NCBI GenBank assembly: GCA_037447655.1
Contig: JBBHKE010000228.1
Location: 126,001 to 180,521 of the forward strand
Direction of reading: 5' to 3'
Origin: Zygnema cylindricum
Lineage: Eukaryota > Streptophyta > Zygnematophyceae > Zygnematales > Zygnemataceae
Length of the DNA stretch: 54,521 nt
The position numbers were made by a program, and so were the translations under genes. The notes below the pieces were generated by a model. It made no database searches and had not been told where the DNA came from. It worked only from the letters and a program-made list of their open reading frames with translations. Of the stretch, positions 1-32,886 are shown piece by piece (positions within the stretch are counted from its first letter, which is position 1; every line of letters starts with the position of its first letter).

Positions 1-236
1 GCACAAACACAAATATACAAATGGCGACAATAGCACGTACACACGTAGAGGCACACCCCCTCCATACCCCTTACCTTTTTTAATACCTTTTATCGCCCAC
101 CTCACATGAGGTGACATTCGCACAGTTCGCCATTTGTTGCGATATCTTGTTTATTTTAATGCTTGATTGAAGCTCTTTTAGGAGTGCCTTCCCATGGGTG
201 TGAAATGCTTTACTTGCCTTGATTCCTCTGTGTGGT

Positions 237-1140
237 TTACCGAGCTCTACCCAACTCGAATTTAAGGTGCCTAGATGTGGTTGTATAAACCTCTACGTTA
301 TATTTATCCGTTTGATCATACATGTAAAAGTAGTTTTTGAGCCTAAACTGGTAATATGAACGACAAATTTTGACACTTTCCTTACGATACATATAGCAAC
401 AGCCACCATGTAAGAAATCATAATTTGTTACATACATCAATGTGTTTTAGTGTTACCACCTTGACCACCTTTGTCCAAAAAAATACACTCGTACTTCTGC
501 ACACCTTTGAGAACCAATAACAACTAATATGTAATTTTCGTTGGCCTTGTTGAATGAACGTATTATTGATGATACATCGTGGTAAGAACTCTTTGTGTTT
601 TCACTTTAGACATTAGATGTGTGACACCGAGGAAGGGCGATTAGTGGTCGCGAGAAAAGGAATTTCATCAATGTTTGGTATAAGGTAATTAGGATCCAAA
701 AAAAGGCGTGGATCACGTCATTGGTCTTTAAGTGTCACCCCCTCATCGTCTTGCTTGGTTTTTTAATCCCACGACGAGATTTCAACGTGTTGTCCATCTT
801 GGTAGCTCGAAATAACTTCTACGTGATGCCTCTAGCTCTCGATTATTTACCTCATCTCCTTCTTTTGGAATCACTAAAGCTTTTTGGTTTTTACACCTTT
901 AGAATATATATAGTTCTATGCGAAGTGCATCACCCTTGCAAATTGTTTGACTTGGATATCAAAGAATGTACAATACTTTAAATTAGTCCCCTCGTCTGTT
1001 GAAAATAGCTTCATTAGGAACGGTTGGCAAACTTCATCGAGATATATTTCCTTCCAATAGCATATCTTAAGGCTTCGGTATTTTTGTTTGAATTGCCTTT
1101 CGAAATTGTTTGAGGACTCATTCTCCATGTATATCATCAT
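237..1140 (-). pseudogene. Degenerate coding remnant, family not recognised
   Basis: Two minus-strand open stretches (916-1140 and 237-440) read like real protein rather than chance: they hold aromatic, Lys and Cys-rich text such as KYRSLKICYWKEIYLDEV and KICRSYYQFRLKNYFYMY. Between them (about 440-915) the reading is broken by stops and frame changes, although short sensible pieces such as FLDPNYLIPNIDEIPF can be read. This looks like one decayed gene or transposon ORF running right to left. I do not recognise the family and see no catalytic motif. It could also be two exons of an unknown gene, but the in-frame stops between them and the lack of clear splice sites make decay more likely. Confidence 0.3.
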
Positions 1141-1445
1141 ACTCGGGTATATGATTTGGCCGCTATTGGAGTGTCATATTGCGCACGAATGCAATATGGC
1201 ACTTGCTGCCAAAAAAAATGTCTTGCACCATCTCGAAAATACGAAATTGATTCGCACTCCAAAAAATGTGATCGAACAGTCAAGATTGTGTCCACAAAAT
1301 AAGCTGCGCGGAAAATTCCTCCACCATATAGAGAATACCGTCTTTATCCGCACACTAAAAAATATGAGGGGACGGTCAGGATCGGAGCCGAAATGTAAGG
1401 AAGTTAATATTAACGAAGAGTCTGTCACTAAAGTATCGTACAGTA

Positions 1446-1644
1446 CACCGTGAATCGTTATTAGCCTTATGTACGCTATATCGGCACCCCAAAATTTCGA
1501 CATTGATACCTTAAATAAAATAAAGTACACTATTTAAGAACGTGGACCATAATCTGCCACGTCTCCTGGCGCTAAATTAGAATGAATGACGCTAATTTTT
1601 TCTTTACACTAATAATTTCTATACGCTAATAACGATTCAAGGTG
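1446..1644. mobile_element. 199-bp TA-flanked MITE (Tc1/mariner-like)
   Basis: The left end CACCGTGAATCGTTATTAGC (1446-1465) is matched in inverted orientation at 1625-1644 with one mismatch in 20. Both ends abut the dinucleotide TA (1444-1445 and 1645-1646), the target duplication expected for Tc1/mariner-type transposition. There is no coding capacity. Similar termini occur at 45731-45943, 48670-49154 and, in a variant form, 39445-39641, so this is a family. Confidence 0.7.
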
Positions 1645-1646
1645 TA

Positions 1647-2708
1647 ACAAATGGTGACTGCCGAATGGTATGCAACTATGCACCATGCAGAGAGTGGCTG
1701 TTGGCCAATCGTCTGAAACCGTGCATTTCTGTGCCGTAAGCCGTACGGTTCCATATGGCACCAAGGAGATCTCCGAAGATCAGAGGTACAGTTAAATACA
1801 GCAATTAATGTCCCAGAAACCAGCGACAACGGCCGCCTGCAGGTGCTTGGAATATGCTTTTGACATTTGCGGCAGCGGTGGTTGGCATCCCGGAACCTTG
1901 CCTGAAGTGACGTCACATAACCGGTCGCATTATTGCAGGGCGCTACAGTAATTGTCGTCACAGGTCACTTGATCAGATGTCAAGCTCCACAAATACCCTA
2001 CCATAATACTATGCTGTAGCGGTGTACAGTACTGTAGAAAACAAGAAAATACAAAGTACATCAGTTATCCGACATGTAAATCGCTGTAAATTGAAGTATA
2101 TACAGAAAACTGTTTCTCGTAAGGAGACACGTATCGTACTCGGAAACCTCATGGTCCGATCTTTTAATCTTTTCCGATTGGCTTGGACGTCTTTCGTTTG
2201 GCCAAACCAAACCAGAAAAGTACAGTACAGTATTGTACTCACGAGCCAGCCGAGGACTTTCGTAACTTTTACCGAACCGGAAAACGAACGTCTCAAAGTA
2301 CTGCGAAGCTATCCCGAGCGAAAAGTTTCAGTAGAACTTTCGCGTGTCACCTTCATGTGACACTCAGTGACGTGTCAGCGGCGACCGACGACTGAACGAA
2401 GTTCCAGCACAGGGATGAAAAATGAAGGCGCGCATGGCTGCCACGTGGCTCTTGCTTCTCTTTTTTGCCGCCGATCCGGCATTACCAACGCGTCAATTGT
2501 AAATTCTCGAACACCGTACTTGATGATTCTTTTGTACCTTTTTTCTATGAATCCGTACAGATTTCGGAGGCGATTCTAATGGTCACCCAGCCGCTGTACT
2601 CTTTTCCAAAGTACTTTTGCACTTTTTTTTTTCTTCCATTCCCTTCCTCCCACTACCACGACTCCTAAAAATCCTATCTTCATTTCATCATTTTCGCCTA
2701 AGTTCCCT
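1647..2708. other. Spacer and upstream region of the DUF3339 gene
   Basis: No gene is supported here. Small open frames on both strands overlap each other and lack recognisable protein text. The stretch contains the perfect 12-bp palindrome TACAGTACTGTA (2025-2036) and a near copy at about 2221-2238. The last hundred bases become pyrimidine-rich, as expected for a promoter or 5' leader of the gene starting at 2823. Confidence 0.5.
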
Positions 2709-2736
2709 TCTCTCTCTCTTTCTCTCTCTCTCTCTC
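2709..2736 (+). repeat. CT-rich microsatellite in the 5' leader
   Basis: A short run of CT dinucleotides with T interruptions lies about 90 bases before the DUF3339 start codon. CT-rich leaders are common in plant genes, and a longer version precedes the plus-strand ORF at 48090. Confidence 0.6.
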
Positions 2737-2822
2737 AAATTCAAAAAACCAAAAAAAAAAATTCTAACGTCTTATTTCTTTCTGCACTTCTTTTTCTCTT
2801 TTATTTGTCCTCTCTCCCCACC

Positions 2823-3041
2823 ATGGCTCCTCCTCCGAACCCCAACCTCCTGAACATCATCATCCCCACCACACTATTTGTCCTCCTCTCGCCCGGATTC
2901 CTCTTGGAGATCCCCGGCGACAAAAATAATGTGGAATTCTCCAAAAATAAAATTGGGGTACCGACGGTTTTGACTCACGCCGCGGTTTTTGCGGCGGCCC
3001 AGTACGGACTCTCGACTTTTCTGCGCAACGCTCCAAAATAA
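2823..3041 (+). CDS. DUF3339 family small hydrophobic protein
   Basis: A 72-residue single-exon ORF. It starts at an ATG in a strong context (CCACCATGG). The protein has an N-terminal hydrophobic segment (about residues 8-29, including FVLLSPGFLLEIPG), a polar middle (DKNNVEFSKNKIG) and a second hydrophobic segment (about 47-66). The order LFVLLSPG-x3-x-x-PG, then a V-E/D-F motif, then an H-x-x-x-F helix is the signature of DUF3339 plant micro-proteins, which are usually 65-75 residues and of unknown role. Membrane association through the two hydrophobic segments is inferred. There is no obvious signal peptide cleavage site. An earlier in-frame ATG at 2805 lies in the leader and has a weaker context, so the 2823 start is preferred. 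It stands alone, upstream of the 3' end of PHYLLO on the other strand. Confidence 0.85.
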   Translation: MAPPPNPNLLNIIIPTTLFVLLSPGFLLEIPGDKNNVEFSKNKIGVPTVLTHAAVFAAAQYGLSTFLRNAPK

Positions 3042-5367
3042 AGAAAAGACAAAAAGATATTTCGAAAAATATGCATGGTAAGAAAGAGAGAAAATAAAGT
3101 AAAAATAAGAAAAAATAAGAAAAAATAAGAAAAGAAAGGAAAGAAGAAAGTAAGGAAAGAGTGTAGAAATTGGGTTTTAAGAATGATTGCCTCTCTCTTT
3201 TTACCTTTTTTTGTTTCTCTTTTTTTTCGGTTTCTCGGGTTTTTTGGTTCTTTTGAAAAATTTAAATGGAGTCGAATTGAAGTCGGAGGAAGGCGTATGA
3301 ATTCGATGAGTAAAATTATTTCTACTTTGGTATTTTTGGTTTTTTTTTTAAGAGGGGATGGATTGAAATATTGGAAAGGAGGTAGGTGGAAAAACGTATA
3401 AAACGTAAAGAAAAAAAAAAAAAAAATTGCTGTCGAGTTTTTGTATGGTTCACAATATGGTTATATATTGGCGAAAAGGTTTGGAATGGAAGATATGATT
3501 GTTTGTTTGTTTATTTGTTTGTCGATTTTTTTTGTGTTTTTGTGTTTTTGTATTTTTTGGTATTTTTGCATGTTTGTGAATCTGTCGATTTTTTATTTTT
3601 TTTATGTCCTTGTTTTTTTTTTTTCAATTCACATGGTTTCTCCATATCCCGCTCTTTCATGAAAAAGGTTTTCCCCTTTTATTTATTTTGTTGTTCTACC
3701 TTTACTAAACTATTTTGTTTTTTTTTCCGTGGGTGTTTTGACAAATCCAGGTAACCTCTGATTGGCGTATTTGGATTCTTTTGTTCGGAAATAGTGTGGC
3801 ATTTGTGTATATAACAAAATCTTGGCCAATGCAAAATGGGAAAAAAATAAAAAAAAATGTACTTTGTGACAGAATTACGAACTGAAATTGAAACCGAAAC
3901 AGACGTACGCAGGAACAGATCTTTAGGGAATGTGCTTCGATTTACGGCTTTTTAGGAAATGAGACTCTTGGTTTCTGAAAATTTTGTATTTTAGGATATG
4001 TTTTATTCAGTTCGGATTTCCATGATTTAGTATATTTGTACTTTCAAAGTTGTACTTTTGATGAGATTTTTGCATAACGAAAGTTTTTGATGTGGAACGA
4101 ATTTCGAGTTTTTCAACTTTTTCGAAAGTTTGAGCTTTTGGAAAAGTGAGGTGTCGGTATTTTCAAAATTTAGCTGCTGCATTTTTTTTTTTGCTTTGCT
4201 TTTCTTTGTTTGTTTACTATTTCGCTTCGCTTCTTTTTCTTTTTGTTTTGTTTTTCCTTCCTTACTTTCTCGTTTTGCTCTTTTTTTTTTTTTTAGGACT
4301 TTGGCCTCATCTTTATCAGTTTTAATGGTTCATGAATTATCCTTTTTTTTTTTTAACTGAATTGTCGTTTTATTTTTGGAAGTGAGATTTTTGGAATGGT
4401 TGGGATGCTTTATTGCAAATGTTTTCGGTGTTTGGTAAAAGTATTTGTGGTAAAGAATTGAATTTCTTCCACCCTATTAGATTTGTGTCCCATATACGAA
4501 AGGAAATTCAAGTCTTGAAGGGAATAAAAAGTCAGATAGAGTAACACACTGATGTCATGCAAAGAAAAAAGAAATGGTATTTTTCAAACCTTTCAATGAT
4601 CACTTGTGAGACTTGAAGTAGAAGAAAAAGAAGAAGGAATAATCTAAACAACCAAAGTGAAATCATAAGACATCTTTTTATTTGAGTAATAAAAATCTTC
4701 TCGAATATTGTGTCAAATACGTACATGTGTTGGTTGTTTGGTCTTGATTACTTCTCCCTTGACGCTCATATTTGTGTTTGTTCCCTTTTTAACATACGAC
4801 TATGGAGCAGCTAGAAAGTTCAAAGAAACGTTTCACTGTTTTTTCCCTTCAAAGGTACTCCTTATAACTCAAAAGGCTTCCTAAAGCTTAAGGAAATCTA
4901 TCTGCTTTGATTAGATTTGAGCATTGTTGGTCGTTTTTTTCCAAAGAAACCAAGTCAAAAGCTTCTCAACGATGTGTACATATTCACACACTATATATAT
5001 AATGCCTGATACTCTGGTAACTCTGCTTCATAATGGAGAATTGTTTCCTTGATACTGCATAATATAGTGGAATTAATAAATGCCGCCTATGACTGCATCT
5101 TTCGTAGCTTGAACATTTGATGGAAATGTTTTATTTCCCAAGGTTACATGAAAACATCGATCAAAATAAAAGCAAGCATATAGTCTCTCTACAAAGGAAA
5201 AACCACAATAAAAGTTTCATAACCAGTAGATATTTTTGATCGTCAGGCATTAAGCTTACAAGAAACTACTTGAATTAGTTCCAAAACATATGGAAAGACA
5301 GTTAAGACAGGTGTGCTTACGACTTGGAGATCGACTAAAATTTAAGCAAGTGCGCATCCGCGTTAAA

Positions 5368-5422
<55 letters not shown>

Positions 5423-5747
5423 ATTTTTTCGTCAAAGCTGTTGAAGAACGAAGTTGTGGAAGGAAATCCATGATAAGCCAATGTAAGTATTTTCCGACTT
5501 CGACCATTCAAACTGTTCAACGGAATACCAAACACAATAGTTATTTCCAAAAATATGAACAAGAGTGTCTCGATGAACAAACAAGAGTAAGTAACTTTAC
5601 CATAAATAAATGCACTTCTGATGTGGCATCGACAATCAAGTCAAATCTCCTCTTGCACAAAAAAAAAACAATCGAGGAAAAAAATAATGACTTGTCTATG
5701 GAACAAATATGACTCTATGGAAAAATCATGACTTGTTTACAAAAAAA
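3042..5747. other. AT-rich intergenic spacer
   Basis: This spacer lies between the DUF3339 gene and the 3' end of PHYLLO. It is T-rich on the plus strand, with many homopolymer runs and a short array of AATAAGAAAA-like units at about 3095-3140. The plus-strand open frames are Phe/Leu-rich by-products of T runs. The frame at 5290-5712 runs through an AT microsatellite and carries no domain. 3' untranslated sequence of both genes must lie here, but no single polyadenylation site can be chosen. Confidence 0.55.
5369..5422. repeat. (AT)n microsatellite
   Basis: About 54 bases of almost pure alternating A and T, just beyond the 3' end of PHYLLO. Tracts of this kind are self-complementary and length-variable. 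Confidence 0.9.
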
Positions 5748-27448
<21,701 letters not shown>

Positions 27449-27619
27449 GGAGAGGAAGAAATTATTGACTGTCAATTCACAAAAATTGGAACTATGCGTC
27501 AACGAGTGACAATTGATGGTAAGACGGGGAGAAAGTGCAATGAAGTTGCCATGGGATAGTGCCACAATAAGCACGTTCCATTTTAGAGAGATCACTGACA
27601 AAACTTTAAAGCATGCCAA

Positions 27620-28401
27620 TGGAAGAAACCATTGTATCGGTAGAAACCACTATATCAGTTTATCCATGGTTTCAAATGTGCGAAAACAATTGCAACTATA
27701 TGTAGTGACCCCGTACCATATGCCTATTGTAGTCAAAGATGCCGTATAGTACGAAATAATACGGGGATTGAATAGTTGTTCACACTGTTTAGTGCGAACG
27801 ATTCAATCGCAACGAACTATACGTAACGAACGCATTGAACTTTTTGAAAAAATCGTAAAAATCGTTAATGAATTTTCTTTCGTACTATTCCGTACATGTA
27901 AACAAAAATGAATTTTACAATGTACCGCAGTTTGTACATTTTTCGTATTTTCCGTATCTATTCGTAATTGTCCGTACATTTTTGGTATAATTTTGTACGT
28001 TTCCGTAAAATTTCTGTTCAGTTTACCGGACAGAAAGTACTACGAAGTGCGACGTATCTTTTCGTCAAATTTCGTACATTTACCGTACAAAACCGTACAT
28101 CTATAGTAAATACCGTACAGTCCCATAAATTAGCCCGTTCAGTTTACCGGACAGAAAGTACATTGCGATTTTTTGCGATCTTTTCAACAGTCACGAATTA
28201 TACGTTTCAATCGGGAAAAAGGAAAAAATCGTACGATTTGAACAACAGAGGGGGATTCGCATAAGGCGTTTCCAATTGTTTTCGCACATTTGAAGTTTTG
28301 AAGTTTCGAACCATGGAAATTTGAAGTGGCATAGTCCTCGGTGGGGTATTCTTTGAGACTAGTTCGTTTTTCCACTGTCGTCTGACATGTAGGGCCCAGC
28401 C
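27620..28401. promoter_or_regulatory. Divergent PHYLLO/MURG promoter region, GTAC-rich
   Basis: The only spacer between the two head-to-head genes: 782-953 bp depending on the PHYLLO start, and less once leaders are removed. It holds about 15 GTAC tetranucleotides between 27710 and 28235, where about two are expected by chance. Many sit in CCGTACA or TCGTACA context. A 25-bp direct repeat (28016-28040 and 28137-28161, beginning GTTCAGTTTACCGGACAG) is perfect. GTAC is the core bound by SPL/SBP plant factors, including copper-response regulators. Similar GTAC-rich text at 48340-48660 suggests the motif may instead come from a dispersed repeat, so regulation is only inferred. Confidence 0.5.
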
Positions 28402-31400
28402 ATGGCTACACTAAGCGTCAGTACGAGCTTGTCCGTCGGCAACATCGTTGGCGGTGCTGACCTTCATCTTTTCGCAACTAATGCTCACAAAATTGGTTGT
28501 TTTAGATGGCGCTTTGACAGGAAGTCTTTGTTTGATGATATATGGAAAACAAACAGGTGTCCTGCAAAGAGCGAAATTTTCCGTCCTTTTTCTCCACGTC
28601 CGTCTTTGACGACGTATTCGGTCACTGGAATCGCAATATTTGTAAGCTTTAATTTTGTACAAAAAGGAGTTAAATTGAAAAGAAGGCAGATTTCAAGATC
28701 AAAGCCTGCCATAGAAACATATGTTCCTCCAGTAGCCGCTGTTGCAGAAAGCGCAGAAGTTTTGGAAGGAGGAGGTGATTTTGAATCAAAATCAGTGGAA
28801 ACTGCAGAAATTTTAGAAGAAGGTATTGATTCAAAATTAGTAGAAGGTGCAGAAATTTTGGAAGGTGGTGGTGGTAAATTTGAATCAAAATCAGTGTACA
28901 AGGTTTTGTTTGCAGCTGGAGGAACTGGTGGACATGTCTATCCTGCTATAGCAATTGCAGACGCGGTCCAGGAAGTTTGTCCAAGCTGCTCCATTCTTTT
29001 TGCCGGAACCAGAGATAGAATGGAGTGGACAGCTGTGCCTGCAGCAGGATACGACATATTTCCAATTCTTGCGGTTCAGGTCCAACGTCCACTCGCATCC
29101 ATGGCTAATATTCTCTTACCTTTGAAGCTTGCTGGAGCTCTTTTAGTAAGTTTACGACTCATGTTTTCTTTTCAGCCTCATGCCGTCGTAGGAACTGGAG
29201 GCTATGTTTCTGTTCCAGTTTGTCTCGTTGCTTGGCTGTTTGGTTGCCAAATAGCAATTTTAGAACCTAATGCATACCCTGGTCTGGCCAATCGCCTCAT
29301 AGGTCTTATAGCCAGCACTGTTTTTGTAGCATTTGAAGAATCTGAGAAGTATTTTCCTACAGGAAGATGCAGAAAGATGGGTACTCCAATTCGTGCAACT
29401 TTACAAAAACTTTTGCCGAAGGCTCAAGTTTTGCGGCGTCTTCTTTCTGCGGAAGGAGTGGATAGGGAAAAGGAGGGAGGATTGTCAATGAATAAGAAGC
29501 CACAAGGCAATCTTGATGAGGAAACTGATCAGAAATCGGAAGAGGAAGTCATTGTAGTTTTAGGAGGCTCATTAGGAGCACGTGCTATTAATGAAGCCAT
29601 GATTATGGCATCGCTCCCTTTGTTGGCAGCAAACTCTAGGAGACAAATATTCTGGCAAACGGGCCGTCGATATTATGAAGAGGTCAAGAACCTAAGCAAA
29701 CCTCATCCACGGCTTCATGTAATGCCGTAAGTAAGATGTCTGATCTATCTTCAGAAAAATGATTTGTCCAAGGGCAGTTCACGTTGATATGTTTCTATTT
29801 TTCATTTTCATCCTCGTGTTTTCAATGGTCAGTATCCCCTGCTAGGCAATGGATTTGTCTTTAGCACTGTAAGAATATGTTGGTACTTGCTTTTCTATTT
29901 GTAACATACAAAAATCCGAAAGCATGTTCAGTCTTCCCGTCCTTTCACTACATAGTGCACAATCTTTCCACCAGGATTTCTGGTTCTTTGTGTAGCAATT
30001 TGTTAATACGTTTTTGGCTTCATGTTTCTCCTCGTTTAAAATTGTCTAAAGTGAGAGCATGAGCATGCAAATATTGACTAGATTCAGGTTGCATAACTTT
30101 TTTTTTGCCCCTCTAATTCGACCAGCAGAACCTTCAGCAGTTTCTCGCGTCCAGATGCTTGTTTGCTTGAGTGTATTTGAGTTACCCACTTGCATGCATT
30201 GTTTAGGGGAAAAGTCTTTCTTTTTAAAGGAATTGTATAAGTTTTGCAGTCACTCTTATAGATTGGACTTGCTTAGGATTTGCATTTGCTGATTTTTGCT
30301 TCTAAATTGTTCTAGAATATGTATAGAATTTGGTTGTGTTATGTTCTACAGGGACATTTTTACACTAAAACTATGCTGCCAAATCATGAAACTCTTTAGA
30401 CACGAAAATCGTGGTTAAGTTGCAAGGCTATAGTCTCGTAGCTCATACCTGCGGATAAAGCAGTTTGCTAATATTTGATCAACATTTGCTCATCAAACTT
30501 TTTTTCTGCTGACATCTATCCTTTCAATATTATTTTACTCAAGAGACTTTTATGCGGTGCATTTTTGGTATCAAACTCTAGTTTGCTTTTCACTGTGTGC
30601 GATGGCTGCATAAAATGCCTTTTAGAATTGCATAGATATGAGTAACGCAAGATCTTAGAACTTTAGGAGACTGGCAATGTCCAGAAATTGCAAATGCTTA
30701 ACCTTTTAGTGTTCTTGTGTCCATGTTATTTTTTTTCACTGAATGTTGATGAGAATTGTGCTGATTGGCATGCACGACATCGCCATGTTTGACAACCTTT
30801 TATTTCCATTGTTCACACGGTTTATGCTAACAAGTTAAGGGGAATAATTGACTCGACCGTATTTTTTCTCGACGAGCTATTAGTATGGCCAGTGTGGTCA
30901 ACATTAATAAGTATGTAGAAGTAAAAAAGAGGGCCATCCATGCTAATTAGCTGACAGGTAATTCTTGAATTCATGTATGTTCATGTCCACTATTTTATGT
31001 TTTCCGCACTGTTTTTGTATTGTCCATTTGCATGGAGCAGTTTTTTGTTTAATATCTATGGCAGGTCCCCTCAAGCTCATAGAGAATGACCATGTTGTTA
31101 TCATTTGACAAAAGCTTATTCCCCATGTGCGAGATGATTTTTACAATCTCGGTTGACTTCTGTGAGTGTTTGGCTGTTTATGTTAATGGTGGGCCGCACG
31201 TTATTTTTGTCAATCCTAAGCTACATCTAAAAGTGTGGATCATACTAGTGTACCTGAAGGAAAATCAGGATGATCTGCGTTTATGAAAGCTGAGATTATT
31301 TAGTGTAGGTGGCAAGTGAATACTATTTCTCTGAGCATTGTATCGTCCAAAATCTACCATCTAAGCCGATGTTTGTTGCACAAGATGCGGCCTTGATCCA

Positions 31401-32538
31401 TTTGTGGCGGCACAGGATTCATATGTGCTTTTGTATGTTGAGAGCCCTTATTTCCTTCTGAATAAATGTCTTTGCTGTGATTGGACCCTCCTCAAAAGCT
31501 GACAAAATGTTCTAGTGTTTACTGTGCTTCAGATATGTAGAGCACATGGAAACAGTTTATGCTGTTGCAGATCTTGTGGTTGCACGCTCTGGTGCTATCA
31601 CTTGCAGCGAGCTCCTTGTCACAAGCACACCTTCAATTCTGGTTAGTGTGGGCATCATGGATATGTCATTATAGAGATTTTTCTTCAAACTAGACGCAAT
31701 TGGCCATTATTTTGACTAAATATCATGTCTTCTGTTTTCTTGCATAGGCTCTATGAAGCTAGTGTGTACAGCATAAGCATAAGTCCTTTATATCCTTGGA
31801 GTAGAAAGGAGTTGAAAATCTTCATTTATTTGGAACTGGCAGGGTAATAAATATGCCAATTTTTCACCATGCTTGAGCAGGTTCCATCCAAGAACGTAAC
31901 AGAGGACCATCAAAGGAGGAACGCGGAAGCCATGGTGGCTGCTGGAGCAGCAGAGATGTTGCTGGAAGATGAGTTATCTGGGCAGTCTCTGTTTAAGGCC
32001 ATTAATAAGCTCTTAGGTCAGTGGATCCTTTGCCTAGCCTTTACCTTTTAATGTTCATCGTGTTAGTTCTTTTATTTGAGCTCTTATAGAAAATCATCGA
32101 GCAGGAGGTACGCCCGAGCGGACAAACTAGATATTTATTGCTTTATCGTGCCTTGCACATGGGAATGCTGTTAACTGTAAGTCAGGTATGGACGATCATG
32201 ATATTGAAACGATTGTGAAATATCTCTTACTGCTTTGTTGTTTGTTTGTTTGTTTGTTTGTTTGTTTGGTTGTATTGGCGGAGTTGACCCCAGATGATAA
32301 GACCAGGTTACAAACAATGAGAGAACAAGCTCGAAAATCTGCGACGCCAAATGCTGCAAAAGAGATGGCGCAGGTGGTATTAGGTTTGGAAGAGAGGCAT
32401 AAATTGTTAGGCATTTTCAGAGTCCTGATTGTTTTTGGATGCATGTGTGCCTGCCTTGGGTTAGCTGTAGGATTACTGATGTTAGTGAGGCTTTTCTGGA
32501 AGTCATTGCTTGCTAAAACTTCGTCTTTAGGATTTTAG
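28402..32538 (+). CDS. MURG: MurG-type lipid II synthase, plastid form
   Basis: Transfers GlcNAc from UDP-GlcNAc to lipid I, making lipid II for peptidoglycan; plant copies are linked to the plastid wall. Exons: 28402-29726, 31533-31641, 31881-32016, 32294-32538 (1,815 nt, 604 residues plus stop; phases agree; GT-AG borders). Start ATG in context CAGCCATGG. Residues 1-70 look like a transit peptide (Ser, Thr, Arg). Residues about 71-86 are hydrophobic. An acidic repeat-bearing linker spans about 115-165. GT-B motifs follow: FAAGGTGGHVYPAIAIAD (about 170), VVGTGGYVSVP, LEPNAYPGLANRL, VVLGGSLGARAINEAM, VARSGAITCSELL and VPSKNVTEDHQRRNAEAM. The C-terminus adds a strongly hydrophobic helix (about 562-591) and a short basic tail. 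The usual His before E-x-N is Leu here. Assignment is secure; membrane anchoring is inferred. Confidence 0.95.
28750..28898 (+). repeat. Degenerate coding repeat in the MURG linker
   Basis: Three imperfect copies of an acidic unit, readable as SAEVLEGGGDFESKSV, TAEILEEGIDSKLV and GAEILEGGGGKFESKSV. They lie between the transit peptide and the glycosyltransferase domain. All are in frame, so this is a coding repeat that lengthens a flexible linker. Confidence 0.75.
32234..32272 (+). repeat. (TTTG)n microsatellite in the last MURG intron
   Basis: About nine TTTG units, with one interruption, immediately upstream of the last MURG exon. With the T/G-rich tail they probably stand in for the polypyrimidine tract of acceptor CCCCAG (32293). 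Confidence 0.8.
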
Positions 32539-32756
32539 TTGTTATTCCTAGAAATTGTTGAATCGTCGTACTCAATGGAACTGGTTGAATTGATTGAACG
32601 CAATCATGTTATGACAGCCTTTATGTCCAATGTCGCGTCCCTTCGTTTTCCTTTATATTGTCCCTTCCTTTGCCCTTCTTTTTGCTCTTACCCTCCTGTT
32701 CCTCTCCGGAAAGGTTTTTCAATCCTCCATGTCCACATTTCTTTGACTTCGAATAG

Positions 32757-32886
32757 ACAATGATGACGATAGCAATGATGAGACTTAGCAAGGATGGTTA
32801 CAATTATTGGTGATGATCATCAATAATCATCGTCAAAAATTGTATCGTCCGTCACTAATTCTCATCATTACCATCGTCATCATTGT
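32757..32886. repeat. 130-bp near-perfect inverted repeat (foldback or hairpin)
   Basis: The left arm begins ACAATGATGACGATAGCAAT and the right arm, reverse complemented, begins ACAATGATGACGATGGTAAT. Pairing continues with scattered mismatches almost to the centre (about 32815-32825, GATGATCATCA), so the whole unit can form one hairpin with arms of about 65 bases. It has no ORF and no clear target duplication. It is either a foldback MITE or a hairpin-RNA locus. Confidence 0.7.

Noticed and set aside
5290-5712. 140-codon plus-strand frame
   Set aside because: It runs through the (AT)n microsatellite and gives Tyr-Ile repeats; the rest has no domain.
32280-32294. Acceptor GCGGAG before TTGACC for the last MURG exon
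   Set aside because: It produces a stop within five codons; CCCCAG|ATGATAAG keeps the frame.
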